Assembly: GCA_964016985.1 (NCBI GenBank)
Contig: OZ024825.1
Span: 36,641,557-36,705,556 of the forward strand
DNA length: 64,000 nucleotides
Direction: 5' to 3'
DNA from: Anodontia alba
Taxonomy: Eukaryota > Mollusca > Bivalvia > Lucinida > Lucinidae
Both the position numbers and the translations under genes were made by a program. How positions within the stretch are numbered: the first letter of the stretch is position 1; every line of letters starts with the position of its first letter. The notes below the pieces were generated by a model. That model was given only the letters and a program-made list of their open reading frames with translations, made no database searches and had not been told where the DNA came from. Below are positions 1 through 10,299 of the stretch, piece by piece.

Positions 1-261
1 AAGTTGTTATGTTGTATATGCCTGTTAACATGTAATTACCTTTACAGCTATAAAATGTATAGCGGTTAATTTATTCAAAATATTTGAAGATATAGTATGT
101 GGTATGGCCTTTGGCTAAAGTGATAGCAATCGGAGATGTTTGTCAATGACCGTCACAAAGTGAACTAATAGCGATTTTATCGTCTTCTCAACCATGTGAA
201 CAATGGTTGTTTTTATACCTCGTAAAATTTAGCGGAAAACCCTGTACTAACGCCAAAAGAA

Positions 262-367
262 CCAGCTAGCATTCTTTATAAATCTACAGCGGGCCGTTAT
301 CGGCCCGTCAGCTACCCTGACGGAGCGATAACGGCCCGCTATAAATTTATGTAGAATGCTTACTGGG
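262..367. mobile_element. Family D foldback element
   Basis: A 106-bp near-perfect palindrome. It begins CCAGCTAGCATTC, ends GAATGCTTACTGG, and has a GC-rich centre (GGGCCGTTATCGGCCCGTCA) with two nested GGCC inverted repeats. Other copies are at 6862, 31087 and 61322. Confidence 0.85.
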
Positions 368-468
368 GAAACACCAAATTGTATTCCCTTGATTAAAGAT
401 AAATATGATTTAGCACAAGTCAGCGTCGGACCATTTCGTCTTTGCCTTTTCAACCCTGCAGATCAAAT

Positions 469-772
469 CATTACGAAAACACTCCTATTTAAATACATTG
501 AAAATTTCACCACCAAAAAATGAAATTTTTCAGATATAAATTACTGATATTTTTCATATTTCTGCTCAAAACATAGATTGTGTGTACTCGTTAGAACCGC
601 CTCACCTGTGTACTCGTTAGAACCGCCTCACCGAGGCGGTTCTAACGAGTACCCACAATCTATGTTATTGAGCAGAAATAATAAATATAATGTATGCCCC
701 TGTAAATCCCAGTTTTACTATATAAAAGTTGGGTTTAAGGGGGTCAAAATTATATAGGCATGTTTTCGTCAT
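469..772 (+). mobile_element. Family A foldback element
   Basis: Family A type description. Ends are CATTACGAAAACA and TGTTTTCGTGATG. Three stem-loops sit in a row: a small one (GAAAATTTTACC/AAAATTTTC), a central long one with core TACTCGTTAGAACCGCCTCG and its complement, and a third (ACCCCACTTTTATATAGT/ACTGGGGTTT). Usual length is about 280 bp. In this copy the central core is partly duplicated (about 580-625). Confidence 0.9.
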
Positions 773-977
773 TGGGATGCTCATAGCATACTTTGCAACA
801 GTATAGATCCAGATGATACGGCTCATAAGGAGGAGATTCCTCTTGACAGGGTCACAGACGTAAGAACTGTGCATCTACCCATATTCAACTGTCCAAACCT
901 CTATAGCGGTCTAGTGATTCCGAATACGAATCGTCACGATGGTACATTCAAGTATGCTCTCCCATATCTGGAGTCAA

Positions 978-1009
<32 letters not shown>

Positions 1010-1110
1010 TTTCTTTCTTTCTTTCTTTCTAGGAGGTGAGCACCCACAAAAACAACTCAAGTCTCGTCAGTTTTGTTTCTTTCTATCTTTCTTTCTTTCT
1101 TTTAGTTTTG
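978..1110. repeat. (TTTC)n microsatellite
   Basis: Two tracts of TTTC repeats separated by about 45 bp of other sequence. Confidence 0.95.
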
Positions 1111-1197
1111 TCTTTTTTTCTCGCGTTCTTTCAATCTTTCTTTGCTTATCGCGCGAACAATTTGAGATTTGCAGATAATATACAGGAAAACACTCAG

Positions 1198-1282
1198 TGC
1201 GCTTTCGAACCTGCGCGAATGCACCGCAACCTCCTGATCACCAGTCGAACGCGCGTCCAACTGAGCCACCGAGGCCGGCCAT
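1198..1282 (-). mobile_element. SINE-1, tRNA-like head only
   Basis: The minus strand reads GGCCTCGGTGGCTCAGTTGG and a GGTTCGA T-loop-like motif. It is the head of the SINE family seen complete at 28760 and 51194. The body is missing. Confidence 0.7.
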
Positions 1283-1568
1283 TGAGCAGTTGAACAAAAC
1301 AAAAACAACGAATCGTTTTGAATAACGTTATTTATTTTTGTTTATATCATATGGTACAAAATTGTTTTAACAAAATAATAAACCGTTTCTAGTATCACTT
1401 TATTGCATTGTTGTCAACACGTGAGACCAGCTTAATGAACAGTATAACCCCGCTGCCTGCCATATACCGTATTAACCCTATATATTGGGGGCGGATCCAG
1501 GAGAATGTCTGACGTCGGGGAGTCGATTTAATCATACTTACTCTACGTATTCGGACAGACAGGCCTGA

Positions 1569-1636
1569 GCAAACAGTGTAGACCCAGATCAGACGCCGCA
1601 GAACGCGGCGTCTGATCAGGGTCTACGCTGTTTGCC
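1569..1636. mobile_element. Family C hairpin
   Basis: Family C type description. Arms GCAAACAGTGTAGACCCAGA and its complement close on a GATCAGACGCCGC stem. It is preceded by TATTCGGACAGACAGGCCTG, which also accompanies the copies at 7522 (mirrored) and 39889. The full unit may therefore be longer than the hairpin. Confidence 0.85.
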
Positions 1637-1899
1637 ACCCACCCATCAATTTTGCACACATTCACAGGTAGTAAAATGGACTTGTTGAAGAGGAGTACAA
1701 GGAAAAGTGTCCAAAATTGATCAAATTTATCCAAAATTTCCTATCAAAGAGAAATTTTGAGTCAAATGGTGTTCGACTGACCCCCGCCCCCACCCCACCG
1801 ACCTCCCCCTCCCTGATAACCTCCCTGTATATCCGGACAAGGGGAATGATACATTTTCAGGGGAGGCAACTCTGTTAAAATGGTTTTTCTCTCTTCTTA

Positions 1900-1972
1900 A
1901 ACGGAGTCTGATCCAAAAGGAAAGAATATGCTCCCCGTGGGAGCAAATTCTTTCCATTTAGAATAGACCCTT
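1900..1972. mobile_element. Family E hairpin
   Basis: Family E type description. A stem of AAAAGGAAAGAATATGCTCC and its inverse, flanked by a GTCTACTCT-like segment. Related pieces are at 4135, 7245, 9055, 24110 and 30655. Confidence 0.55.
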
Positions 1973-2024
1973 GTCAGTGCAGGAAAGCAAAGATGAAATC
2001 ATAAACACTGACTCCCTTGAAAAT

Positions 2025-2092
2025 GATGACTTGGTGTTTTACGTCCCTCTCAACATTATATAAGTTATATCGAGACGATGTCTCCCTTGCCA
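2025..2092 (-). mobile_element. SINE-2 body fragment
   Basis: GTTTTACGTCCCTCTCAACA and TATCGAGACGATG match the bodies of the SINE-2 copies at 8148 and 39610. Confidence 0.45.
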
Positions 2093-2179
2093 AACATGGC
2101 GGAAAATATCCCAACTGTATACAGTCATTTTAATAAATTTCAATCTTGTCTAAAAAGTCTATAAACTGCTCCAAGGGTG

Positions 2180-2245
2180 GCAAACAGTGTAGACCTTGAT
2201 CAGGCAATATGTTCTGCGGCGTGTGATCTGGTCTATTCTGTCTGC
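2180..2245. mobile_element. Family C hairpin, truncated
   Basis: GGCAAACAGTGTAGACC is followed by a diverged second arm. It is fused directly to a half family-A copy. Confidence 0.7.
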
Positions 2246-2384
2246 CTCGGCGAGGCGGTTCTAACGAGTACCCACAATCTATATTTTGAGCAGAAATATG
2301 AAAAATATCAGATATTTCATCTGAAAGCTTTCAGTGTTTAGTTATAAAATTTTCAATATATTTGAATAGGCGTGTTTTCGTAAT
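2246..2384 (-). mobile_element. Family A, half copy
   Basis: Only the half from the central core (CGAGGCGGTTCTAACGAGTA) to the CGTGTTTTCGTAATG end remains. The break lies at the symmetry centre. Confidence 0.8.
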
Positions 2385-2569
2385 GTGTAGGTCCGAACAC
2401 TCAGGGTAAATATAGTACACACTAAGGCTTCTTAATATAACACGAAAAAAGGATCCTTACATCGTATGTGAACAGCGAGGACCCTAAGCTGCAGGTGCAT
2501 GACGAATTCTGATAAAGGCATTCTCAGCCTGTCCGCTTATATATTCTAAAGATTTCAATGATTATGCGA

Positions 2570-2640
2570 GCGGGCAACAAATGCCTTGATCTGACTGCGC
2601 ATGCGCTGATCAAAGCATTTGTTGCCTGCATATGCGAGGA
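2570..2640. repeat. Hairpin with TGATC-TGCGC core
   Basis: GGGCAACAAATGCCTTGATC pairs with GATCAAAGCATTTGTTGCC around CATGCG. It resembles the family C/F/H cores. Confidence 0.6.
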
Positions 2641-3139
2641 AATCCTTTTCCCCATGTTGCGTTAATCACCTTGCAGGCTGCGAAGAACTTAACCAGACAA
2701 CATAGGCACCCAGGCTGGTCTAGATTCTCGCTTTTCGTGTAAGAACATTGCGAGCCTCCGAAAAGCGGGTCTTACTTTATTCTCAGTATGGGACGCGCCA
2801 TGCAACAAGGCACACAGTGAACATAGAAGGGCTGATCCAGCCTTTGCATCCTGCATCAAGGTTTCCGCCAATCGAATAGTAAAGTACTTGATCAGACTAC
2901 ATTTGTGATTAGCATGTACATCTAAGTTTCTAACAACAAAAGTGCAAAGTGCTTGATCTGACTATGCTTGTGCAAGCCTTCTGAGCCTTAACAATTGATA
3001 CTTGATGTGGTAAGGTTCCTTTATACATGGCGAGTCCCATAACACACATAACATAGAGTACAAAGACAATAGTTTTCGTATAACTATAGACAATTCTCGT
3101 TACCTTCGTTACTATTTTACAAACAACTGTTCATCTGAA

Positions 3140-3475
3140 AAGAAGTCTTAATCCTTAAACCGTTAAGCAAATTTGTATCAGACGACATTCTAAAATTGAT
3201 CTTGATAGTTTTCAGAGAAAACAAGACGACATTTCATGTGCATCGTCTGCCTAGCATGCGCACAATGTGATCAAGGCATTTATTGCACGTTTACAGAATT
3301 ATTGGAATCTTTAGAATGTATAGACGGATAGCCTGGGAACACCTTGATCAAAATTTGTGTTAGGCAGACAATTCACATGAAATGTAAAGGCTTATTTCCT
3401 CTGAAAAATAATAAGATATATTTCAAGGTATCGTCTGTTGTAGTTGTGATTAGTGCTTTAAAGGGTTAAATATGA
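3140..3475. mobile_element. Family B, long diverged copy
   Basis: CAGACGACATT and GACATTTCATG arms surround an extra inserted hairpin (CACAATGTGATCAAGGCATT and its mirror near 3345). The other side ends near ATCGTCTGTTG. Confidence 0.55.
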
Positions 3476-3501
3476 AAGGTAGATGAGTTAATTTGAACGT
3501 T

Positions 3502-3618
3502 TGTTTGTTTGTGTTAAGGTTTTACGGCCCAGTCAACCCAATGGGGTCATGTTGAGCGCAGTCAGTTTACTTAATCACACGTTTACTGGGCAGACTTAGT
3601 CCTCTAAGCGGTTAACTA
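3502..3618 (-). mobile_element. SINE-1 tail fragment
   Basis: TTTTACGGCCCAGTCAACCC to CTAAGCGGTTAAC is the 3' part of SINE-1 read on the plus strand. The head is absent. Confidence 0.75.
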
Positions 3619-3879
3619 ATTTGAACATATGAGTAAAGATAATTTTAACATTTTGAAATTACAGGCCCCAGGAGATGACATTTATAAGCATTACAGCTTA
3701 CAGTCCGATCCTATTCGACATGTCTGTTTTATCGATGTAACTTTATACGAGCTTTAAAATAAATATTGTTTAAACCAAAATTACAGGCTGCTGTTCCGAG
3801 GTTTACAGCCCATTCTACACGATTTCAGTTACACCAGGCCGACAATACTGTATTTATTTGTGCGTTTGTTTGACAGGCA

Positions 3880-3991
3880 TCCCAGCAGACACAATGTCGT
3901 CTAACCAACGTGGCCTCAACGTCGATGCAACGTCATGACGTTGCATCGACATTGAGCCGACGTTGTATAAAAGTCATGTACCCGCTGGGAT
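3880..3991. mobile_element. CCCAGC-ended palindromic MITE
   Basis: ATCCCAGCAG at one end and GCTGGGATT at the other. An internal palindrome is centred on ACGTCATGACGT. Confidence 0.75.
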
Positions 3992-4134
3992 TAAACTTTC
4001 ACCAGCGTGGTGTGACAAATAAACGCTAATTGTAACAAAATCAAGCTTCAGCTCAGGAATAAAGATACATGTAAGATAAAAGGCTCCATGTGCTTATGGG
4101 GACTGCATAAAGACAACTCTTTCAAAAACTGTTT

Positions 4135-4221
4135 TGCTCCCTTCTGAAAAGCCGTCTAAAAAAGGGTCTGATAAGGGGTCTACTCTAGTAAGTAGAGTTG
4201 ACCCCTTTTCAGAAGGGGATT
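4135..4221. mobile_element. Family E hairpin
   Basis: CCCTTCTGAAAAG and CTTTTCAGAAGGGG flank the GTCTACTCTAGTAAGTAGAG stem. Confidence 0.55.
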
Positions 4222-4344
4222 GGTGTACAGGAAAGCAAACAACCCTTCTCATGCTGAATAAATTAAGACGCCACGCCCACTTCTAATTTCCAGCCAATTA
4301 GATTACTTGATCCGAGTTTTTGATAGAGAATTCATATTTTTAAT

Positions 4345-4416
4345 GACAAACAGTGCAGATCCAGATCAGTTGTGGCTTCTTCAGAAGCCAACTAATCAGG
4401 ATCTACACTGTTTGTC
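4345..4416. mobile_element. Family C hairpin, GTTGGCTTCT variant
   Basis: The usual arms (GACAAACAGTGCAGATCC), but the central stem is GTGGCTTCTTCAGAAGCCAA instead of GACGCCGC. The same variant is at 44071 and 46447. Confidence 0.8.
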
Positions 4417-4585
4417 GTGTTTAGCAAGAGGAAAGTTGTTTTTATAGGGTAGACCCATTTTCAGAAGGGGGTTGGTGAACTAAAAAACAAACAGGAAGTT
4501 ACGAAAGTTGTCTTCCTTGATACAAAATGGTGGAACACTACAAGGTGCATGCGTTCATCCCTAACAACTATTTTATAAGGATTAA

Positions 4586-4804
4586 CGCTTAGCACTCTGG
4601 GTAAAATTTTCAGCAGACGACATATTGAACGTTTTTCTTATTTTTCCGAGAAAACTGGTTAAGACATTTCATGCAAATTGTCTCCACTGAAGACAATTTG
4701 CATGAAATGTCTAATCCTTTCTAGGATAAAAAAAAAAAAAAGAGAGAAAAATATCATCAATTTTTCGTCTGCTAAATTAGCCCAGAGAGTGGTAAAGGAT
4801 AAAC
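4586..4804. mobile_element. Family B foldback element
   Basis: Family B type description. It starts CGCTTAGCACTCTGGGTAAA, then TTTTCAGCAGACGACA, then a stem of GACATTTCATGCAAATTGTC and its inverse. It ends CTGCTAAATTAGCCCAGAGA and TGGTAAAGG. Intact copies are about 190-220 bp. Confidence 0.85.
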
Positions 4805-4834
4805 GTCATACGAATTTTTTTACACAAAACGTCT

Positions 4835-5078
4835 GGGCCCAGTTGTTCAAAACTAACGATGCCGTTAGTTAACGATTCGTTAAAATTTTAATCGAGTGAT
4901 ACGCAAATATGTTGAAATTTTTTGCTGAAAAAATGTGAGTAGCTTTTGCAGTGCAAAAGCTACACACATTTTTTCAGCAAAAAATATCAGAATATTGTAT
5001 ATTGAATCCGCTAAAACAGTTAACGAAATGACCCTTAACGAGCTCGTTAAGCTAACGACGCTTTGAACAACTGGGCCC
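4835..5078. mobile_element. GGGCCCAGTTGTTC MITE
   Basis: Terminal inverted repeats GGGCCCAGTTGTTCAAA enclose AACGATTCGTTAA-type inverted motifs and a central hairpin (TTTGCTGAAAAAATGTGAGT with mirror). 244 bp. A single copy in the window. Confidence 0.85.
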
Positions 5079-5104
5079 TGATAGCTCGGCGTGATCAGAG
5101 GTGG

Positions 5105-5285
5105 TGATAATTCTGGGATAATGTTCTTGATTTCTCCATTAAAACATATAGTGTAGGTAATTGTTAGAAGCGCCTCCGTGTGGCGAATGAGTACTCACAG
5201 TATATGTGTTTTTTTTTTGTATCTTTTTATGGAGAATTAAGAAATAAAAGTCTCATATCATCAAATACTCCTTAACAAGTCCTCA
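5105..5285. mobile_element. Family I foldback, diverged
   Basis: GATAATTCTGGGATAAT and ACTCCTTAACAAG ends with a weakened GTTAGAAGCGCCTC core. Confidence 0.5.
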
Positions 5286-5321
5286 GTTGGTGTAAACTGT
5301 TTTGTTGTTGTTGTTTTTTTA

Positions 5322-5503
5322 CACTCTCTGGGCTAATTCAGCAGACGACAAATTGATGATATTTTTTTATTTTGCTCAGAAAACAGGATTTGACATTTCA
5401 TGCAAAGGAGACAATTTGCATGAAATGTCAAAACCTGTTTTCTGGGTAAAATAAGAAAAAATATCTCAGTATATTGTCTGCTGAACTTTTACCCAGAGAG
5501 CTA
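5322..5503. mobile_element. Family B foldback element
   Basis: Near-complete copy: CTCTGGGCTAATTCAGCAGA to GTCTGCTGAACTTTTACCCA, with a central AGGAGACAATTTGCATG stem. Confidence 0.85.
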
Positions 5504-5559
5504 AGCAATATGTTTACAATAATTGCAAGTGTCCAAAAAATCGCGTAACTTAAACAGTA

Positions 5560-5735
5560 TGCTGAGAGCAAATTCAGCATACGACAAACTGGTGACTTTT
5601 TTTGCCATTTTTCCCGGAAAATAGGCTTTGGCAAACTGTTTTCTTAGGAGACAATTTGCATAAAATCTCAAAGCATCTTTTCTGAAAAAACAAAATGAAA
5701 ATATTTCAGATTGTCATCTACCCAGCAGCGAAGCG
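5560..5735. mobile_element. Family B foldback element, diverged
   Basis: AATTCAGCATACGACAAACT to CAGATTGTCATCTACCCAGC. It lies directly after the previous copy. Confidence 0.7.
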
Positions 5736-6092
5736 TTAATACTAGTTTATGATAATTTTCCTCGTCGATCTTCCATACCTGTGGTTTTATAAAGATGCAC
5801 TTTTATAAACAGGCAACGTCTACTGAACTCGCAGCTTTGCATGCTGGTGTCAAAGTTATGATCATATTATATGTTTGCACTAACAAAAATATGCCTAAAT
5901 GGGTTCACAACGGGTCATTAACTGTAGTACATTTCACTGAATGAGCAGATATTTTATAAATAATTTTCTTTTTTACCCAAAGATAGGGACTGGTTTATGG
6001 TAAATTTAGCACACATGAAGTATCCAGAGAGAGGCACTCACCTTCGCCAAGTAACAGGCCACTTTTCACGTTTGGTCACGCCTCGAAACAAC

Positions 6093-6285
6093 GATTTAGC
6101 AGACTATATTTTACAATATATTTTCTTATTTCCCCCCCCCCCCCCCCCCCCGCCCCCACGCCCAGATATGATATTTGGGGCTACCTTAGGAGGTAAATTG
6201 CATGAAATGTCGAATTCTCTTTTCTCTGAAAAATAAGGGCAAAAAGCATGGATTTGTCGTCTGCTGAACTTAGCTACAGGGATCC
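6093..6285. mobile_element. Family B copy interrupted by poly-C
   Basis: The left arm (GATTTAGCAGACTATATTTT) is followed by a C tract (6132-6155), then a right arm with AAATTGCATGAAATGTCGAA and TTGTCGTCTGCTGAAC. Confidence 0.65.
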
Positions 6286-6517
6286 ATTCCCAAAAATAAT
6301 GATTTGAATTTTATTTATAGCTTCCCTTAAAGAGTCGAAGTTAAGCTCTATTTTCAGAAAAAAAAATAAAATTATTACAATTCTTCTGTCGCCTGTTAAC
6401 CGTCGTCTGCGGCAGATTTAACATTAGAATATTTTGCCCTGGGATAAGTAAATAGTCAGCTTTCTTTCAATTATTTACTAAAGAAAACGAATAATTCTCT
6501 CGGAACCAATTACAGGT

Positions 6518-6706
6518 TAACGCTAAGCACACCAGATGGGTAAAATTTTCAGCAGACGACATCTTGAAATATTTTTTCATATAATTCCCAGAAAACAGAT
6601 TTTGAAATGTCAAAACCTGTTTTCTGGGAGAAATAAAAACCAATAATTACGTCATCAATGTGTCGTCCGTAGATTTAGCCCAGAGAGTGGTAAAGGTTAA
6701 ATGGGC
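6518..6706. mobile_element. Family B foldback, central loop deleted
   Basis: The GGGTAAAATTTTCAGCAGAC arm meets AAATGTCAAAACCTGTTTTC without the usual CAAATTGTCTCC segment. Confidence 0.8.
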
Positions 6707-6861
6707 CGAAAGGTGAGGAAACTTTGATTTGACACGGGAGCACAGTGAAGACTAGAACGCGCTTGCGCAAAAACAAAATCTGATTAATCTATTAAAGTCT
6801 GATTCTGAAGCAACCCAATGATTCTGTAAGCGATTAACAAAGACCTTGATCAGACCCCAGC

Positions 6862-6968
6862 TAGCATTCTACGTAAACGTAAATCTACATCGGGCCGTCA
6901 TCGGCCCGTCAGCTACCCTGACGGGCCGATGACGGCCCGATATAGATTTACGTAGAATGCTGACTGGG
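6862..6968. mobile_element. Family D foldback element
   Basis: CCAGCTAGCATTCTACGTAA to AGAATGCTGACTGGG. Arms are close to perfect; the core GGGCCGTCATCGGCCCGTCA differs at one position from other copies. Confidence 0.85.
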
Positions 6969-7159
6969 ACTGCGCATAGTAGCCGGTTGATTGGTTCCCC
7001 AGTCTGGACCTTCGTTAGTCACATAATTGATTAGTGTCGTTTTCTCATGGTGAAGGTTAATTACACATTCTGTGATTCGTCTGATGTGTACAAATCTCCT
7101 CAAACTGGAATATTTGAATACCAAATTTTCCTTAAGGGAAACTGACATATCTGCCAGTT

Positions 7160-7190
7160 TTTGTTGTTGTTGTTGTTGTTGTTTTTCAGC
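7160..7190. repeat. (TTG)n microsatellite
   Basis: A run of TTGTTGTTG repeats. Confidence 0.9.
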
Positions 7191-7244
7191 CATTTCTGTA
7201 AGGGAGACAACTTTTGTGACTTCCTGTTTACTTTCCTGCATATT

Positions 7245-7385
7245 ATTCCCCTTCTGAAAAGGAATCTATTCTAAAAGGAAAATAATGCTCCCAATGGGTT
7301 CTACTCTAAAAAGAAAGAATTTGTTCCCAAGGGGGGCAAATTCTTTAATTTGGGAGTCAACCACTTTTCAGAAGGAAGTCTTACA
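7245..7385. mobile_element. Family E hairpin, full
   Basis: CCCCTTCTGAAAAGGAATCT, a GGTTCTACTCTAAAAAGAAA stem and CCACTTTTCAGAAGGAAG. It is one of the more complete copies. Confidence 0.6.
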
Positions 7386-7521
7386 TTTCTAACAGATTTA
7401 TCTCCCTTCAAAGTGTTTTCGTTCCTTTTAAGTATTCGGACACCTTCCCCCCTTTCCATACGTTTCCTTAAGTCCATATCACTACCTGTACATGTGTTTT
7501 AAATACTCCTGGACGAATGAC

Positions 7522-7586
7522 GAACAGTGTAGATCCTGATCAGACGCCGCATTCTGCGGCGTCTGATCTGGGTCTACACTGTTTGC
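7522..7586. mobile_element. Family C hairpin
   Basis: Near-perfect stem with a CAGACGCCGCATTCTGCGGC centre, followed by TCAGGCCTGTCTGTC (mirror of the flank at 1551). Confidence 0.85.
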
Positions 7587-8099
7587 TCAGGCCTGTCTGT
7601 CTGATTATTTAGGTAAATATGGTAGTTAAGATTTACTGGAGGAAAATCAACAATTGCCCCTTTTCGGGAACTGCAAAGGTCCAGTTCAATCTGCGTATTC
7701 GAGCAGTCTGAGCAGGACTGTCGTCATTCTTAGGCACAATGCAGCAAGCAGTGGGAATAACGTATATTCTGACGAGAAAACACTTTATAGCTGACGTGTA
7801 CTTTCACATGACTGATAAGATACCTCTCTTCTCTCCCTTGGTGTTTGAGATATCGGGAATCATTTGTACATTAAACATGACCCTCGAAAAGGGACCAGAA
7901 CTCGTAACAGTAGTTTGAGACAAAAGGAGCTGGTTAGAGATATCAGTAGTTTGAGACAAAAGGAGTTGAAATGTAAAGAACATATAGCAAACTGAGCCAA
8001 TATTGTCCTTTATGAGGTTGACTTGAGCAAACTTTTGAGTTATCAGTGTTTGTCTGTTTGAGATAATGAGAGCCAATTGCATGAACAGCTTTAGATTAC

Positions 8100-8143
8100 A
8101 ATGATGATGATGATGATGAGGAGGAGGATGATGATGATGGTGA
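8100..8143. repeat. (ATG)n-like microsatellite
   Basis: ATGATG runs interrupted by GAGGAGG. Confidence 0.85.
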
Positions 8144-8147
8144 TGAT

Positions 8148-8612
8148 TTGGCGTCGTCCCTTTTAACAGTATTTAATAAGTCATATTGAAACGATAGAAG
8201 GGTGGTAATGAAAGGCTCTGTACGAAGACATTACGAAAACATGCCTATTCAAATATACTGAAAATTTTACCGGCAAAAAATGAAAATTTTCAGATGAAAA
8301 ATTCTGATAGTTTTCATATTTTTGCTCAAAACATAGATTGTGGGTACTCGTTAGAACCGCCTGGGCGAGGCGGTTCTAACGAGTACCCACAATTTATGTT
8401 TTGAGCAGAAATATGAAAAATAATGTATACCCCTGTAAACCCCAGTTTTACTATATAAAAGTGGGGGTTTCAGAGTGTCAAATTATATAGGTATGTTTTG
8501 GTAATGAAGAGCCGTTCAGCCATGGCCTGAATCATACCGCCAACGGGACTCGAACCCGGGACCTAGAGATCCGAAGTCGGGAGCGCATACCACTCAGCCA
8601 CCCGGAACCTGG
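8148..8612 (-). mobile_element. SINE-2 with nested family A
   Basis: The minus-strand head (8540-8612) is tRNA-like: GGTGGCTGAGTGGTATGCGC, then GGGTTCGAGTCCC. The body (CGTCCCTTTTAACAGT, AATGAAAGGCTCTG) matches 39610-39830. A family-A element (8229-8506) has inserted between body and head. Confidence 0.75.
8229..8506 (+). mobile_element. Family A foldback element (nested)
   Basis: Complete copy: CATTACGAAAACATG to GTATGTTTTGGTAATG. Its right end has CAT/ATG spacing as elsewhere but carries TTGG instead of TTCG. It lies inside SINE-2. Confidence 0.9.
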
Positions 8613-8879
8613 CAGCGTTAGAACAAACCGTATAAGTGAATTGCGCAAGCTCAAACCAGACTGGGCTTAGCATGCGCAGTCTGGTCAGAGCATGCCAGTT
8701 CATATATGAGCTAAGTGAGATTTTCCGATGAAACGGATGATGCAATAATGACAAAGCTATGCAATATATTTCGAAAATATTATAATGACTGAGCAAATGA
8801 AAATAACGTTCTCATATATCACACAAAGGTAGAACTAACAACTCGAAGAAGCTGAGTAACAGAAGCTACTTCCAATCAG

Positions 8880-8901
8880 TTTTTTTTTTTTTTTTTTTTT
8901 A
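8880..8901. repeat. Poly-T tract
   Basis: Twenty or more T in a row, followed by a GCATGCATGC and (CTGT)n patch. Confidence 0.9.
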
Positions 8902-9054
8902 CGAGTAGTGTGCATGCATGCGTGTCTATCTGTCTGTCTGTCATTCTACAGGGAATATGGTGAAACAATATACAGTAGCAATGAAACTGGTTGGATTTAA
9001 GAGGACTGGAGACACTTTCTGCCATTTCTACCAAATGAGAAAACTTTTGTGTCA

Positions 9055-9178
9055 ATCACCTTCTGAAAAGGGTCTACTCTGAAAGGAAAGGAAACGGGGT
9101 CTACGCTAAATGGAAACAATTTTGGGAGCAAATCCTTTTCTCTTAGAGTATACCATTTCCAGAATAGGACAAAAAAAA
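9055..9178. mobile_element. Family E hairpin
   Basis: TTCTGAAAAGGGTCTACTCT on one side, TTAGAGTATACC and CCAGAATAGGA on the other. Confidence 0.55.
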
Positions 9179-9336
9179 TGATGAGTTGTCTCTCCTAAGA
9201 GTAAATCAGTTCCCTTTAACCCATTGAAGACTGAATTGACTCTTTCACACTTTATATTGGAAGAGTCCAATTTCAGTTTTAGGTATATCTGGCCATGAGA
9301 TTTAGATATTTCTAGGGAAAAATGGCTAAACCATTT

Positions 9337-9403
9337 GCAAACAGTGAAGGCCCTGATCAGACGCCGCGTTCTGCGGCGTCTGATCTGGGTCTGCACTGTT
9401 TGC
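9337..9403. mobile_element. Family C hairpin
   Basis: GCAAACAGTGAAGGCCCTGA, a CAGACGCCGCGTTCTGCGGC centre, and a CTGCACTGTTTGCC end. Confidence 0.85.
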
Positions 9404-9649
9404 CAATTGCCCTTTTAGGGGTCTCCAGTCTGCAATGGGCTAATAGGTAAAGCACAGTAGTAGAATACCGTTATTTGAAAGAAGCAAGTGATATGACTGG
9501 CCTGTATCAATTTGAATGCTGTTTAATAGTCAAACATTACCCCACCTATTTATACCTCTTTCGTTACCCAGCTTTCTTGGAGGCGAATAAGTTTGTATAG
9601 ACATATAAGACACCATTATAAATGACGAATCACCTGATCTTCTCATTTT

Positions 9650-9833
9650 AACCAAGAGGCTTGAGAAGTATTTGATGATAATTCTGGGATAATTTTCTTC
9701 AGTTCTCCATAAACACACACATAGTGGGTACTCATTATAGTTTGAGTACCCACAGCTTATGTTTTTTATGGAGAATTGAAGACAATTATCCCAGAATTAT
9801 CATAAAATACTTCTCCTTAACAAGGCCTCTGGG
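9650..9833. mobile_element. Family I foldback element
   Basis: Outer arms CCAAGAGGCTTGAGAAGTAT and ATACTTCTCCTTAACAAGGC, then GATAATTCTGGGATAATTTT and its inverse. The usual core is reduced to GTACTCATTATAG / GAGTACCC. Confidence 0.75.
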
Positions 9834-9841
9834 TTATTACT

Positions 9842-10124
9842 CATTACGAAAACATGCCTATTCAAATATATAGAAAATTTCACCCCCAAAAACTGAAAAG
9901 CTTCAGCTAAAAAAACTGATATTTTTTTTTCATACTTCTGCTCAAAACATAGATTGTGGGTACCCGTTAGAACCGCCTCGGCGAGGCGGTTCTAACGAGT
10001 ACCAGCAATCTATATTTTTGAGCAGAACTAAGAAAAAAATATGTATACCCCTGTAAACCCTAGTTTTACTATATAAAAGAGGGATTAAAGGGGGTCAATA
10101 TTACATAGGCATGTTTTCGTGATG
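9842..10124 (+). mobile_element. Family A foldback element
   Basis: Complete. It lies only about ten bases after the family-I element, and both carry a related core. Confidence 0.9.
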
Positions 10125-10299
10125 TATCTGATCCGCACAACCCGATCAGGATCTCTGTATTCCTCTGTACAGATATCAAAAAATATATACTGAGCATATT
10201 AGATGCACAGGCCCTGATCAGACTGTGCAATATGTAGTCTTATTGGAGCCACGCTTTACTTGTGGCCGCTGGAATAATGGAAGCCTTTCTTCAGAAATA

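Noticed and set aside
6948..7241. 97-codon minus-strand frame with a glutamine run
   Set aside because: The glutamines come from a (TTG)n microsatellite and the end overlaps a family-D element; no homology or splice support.
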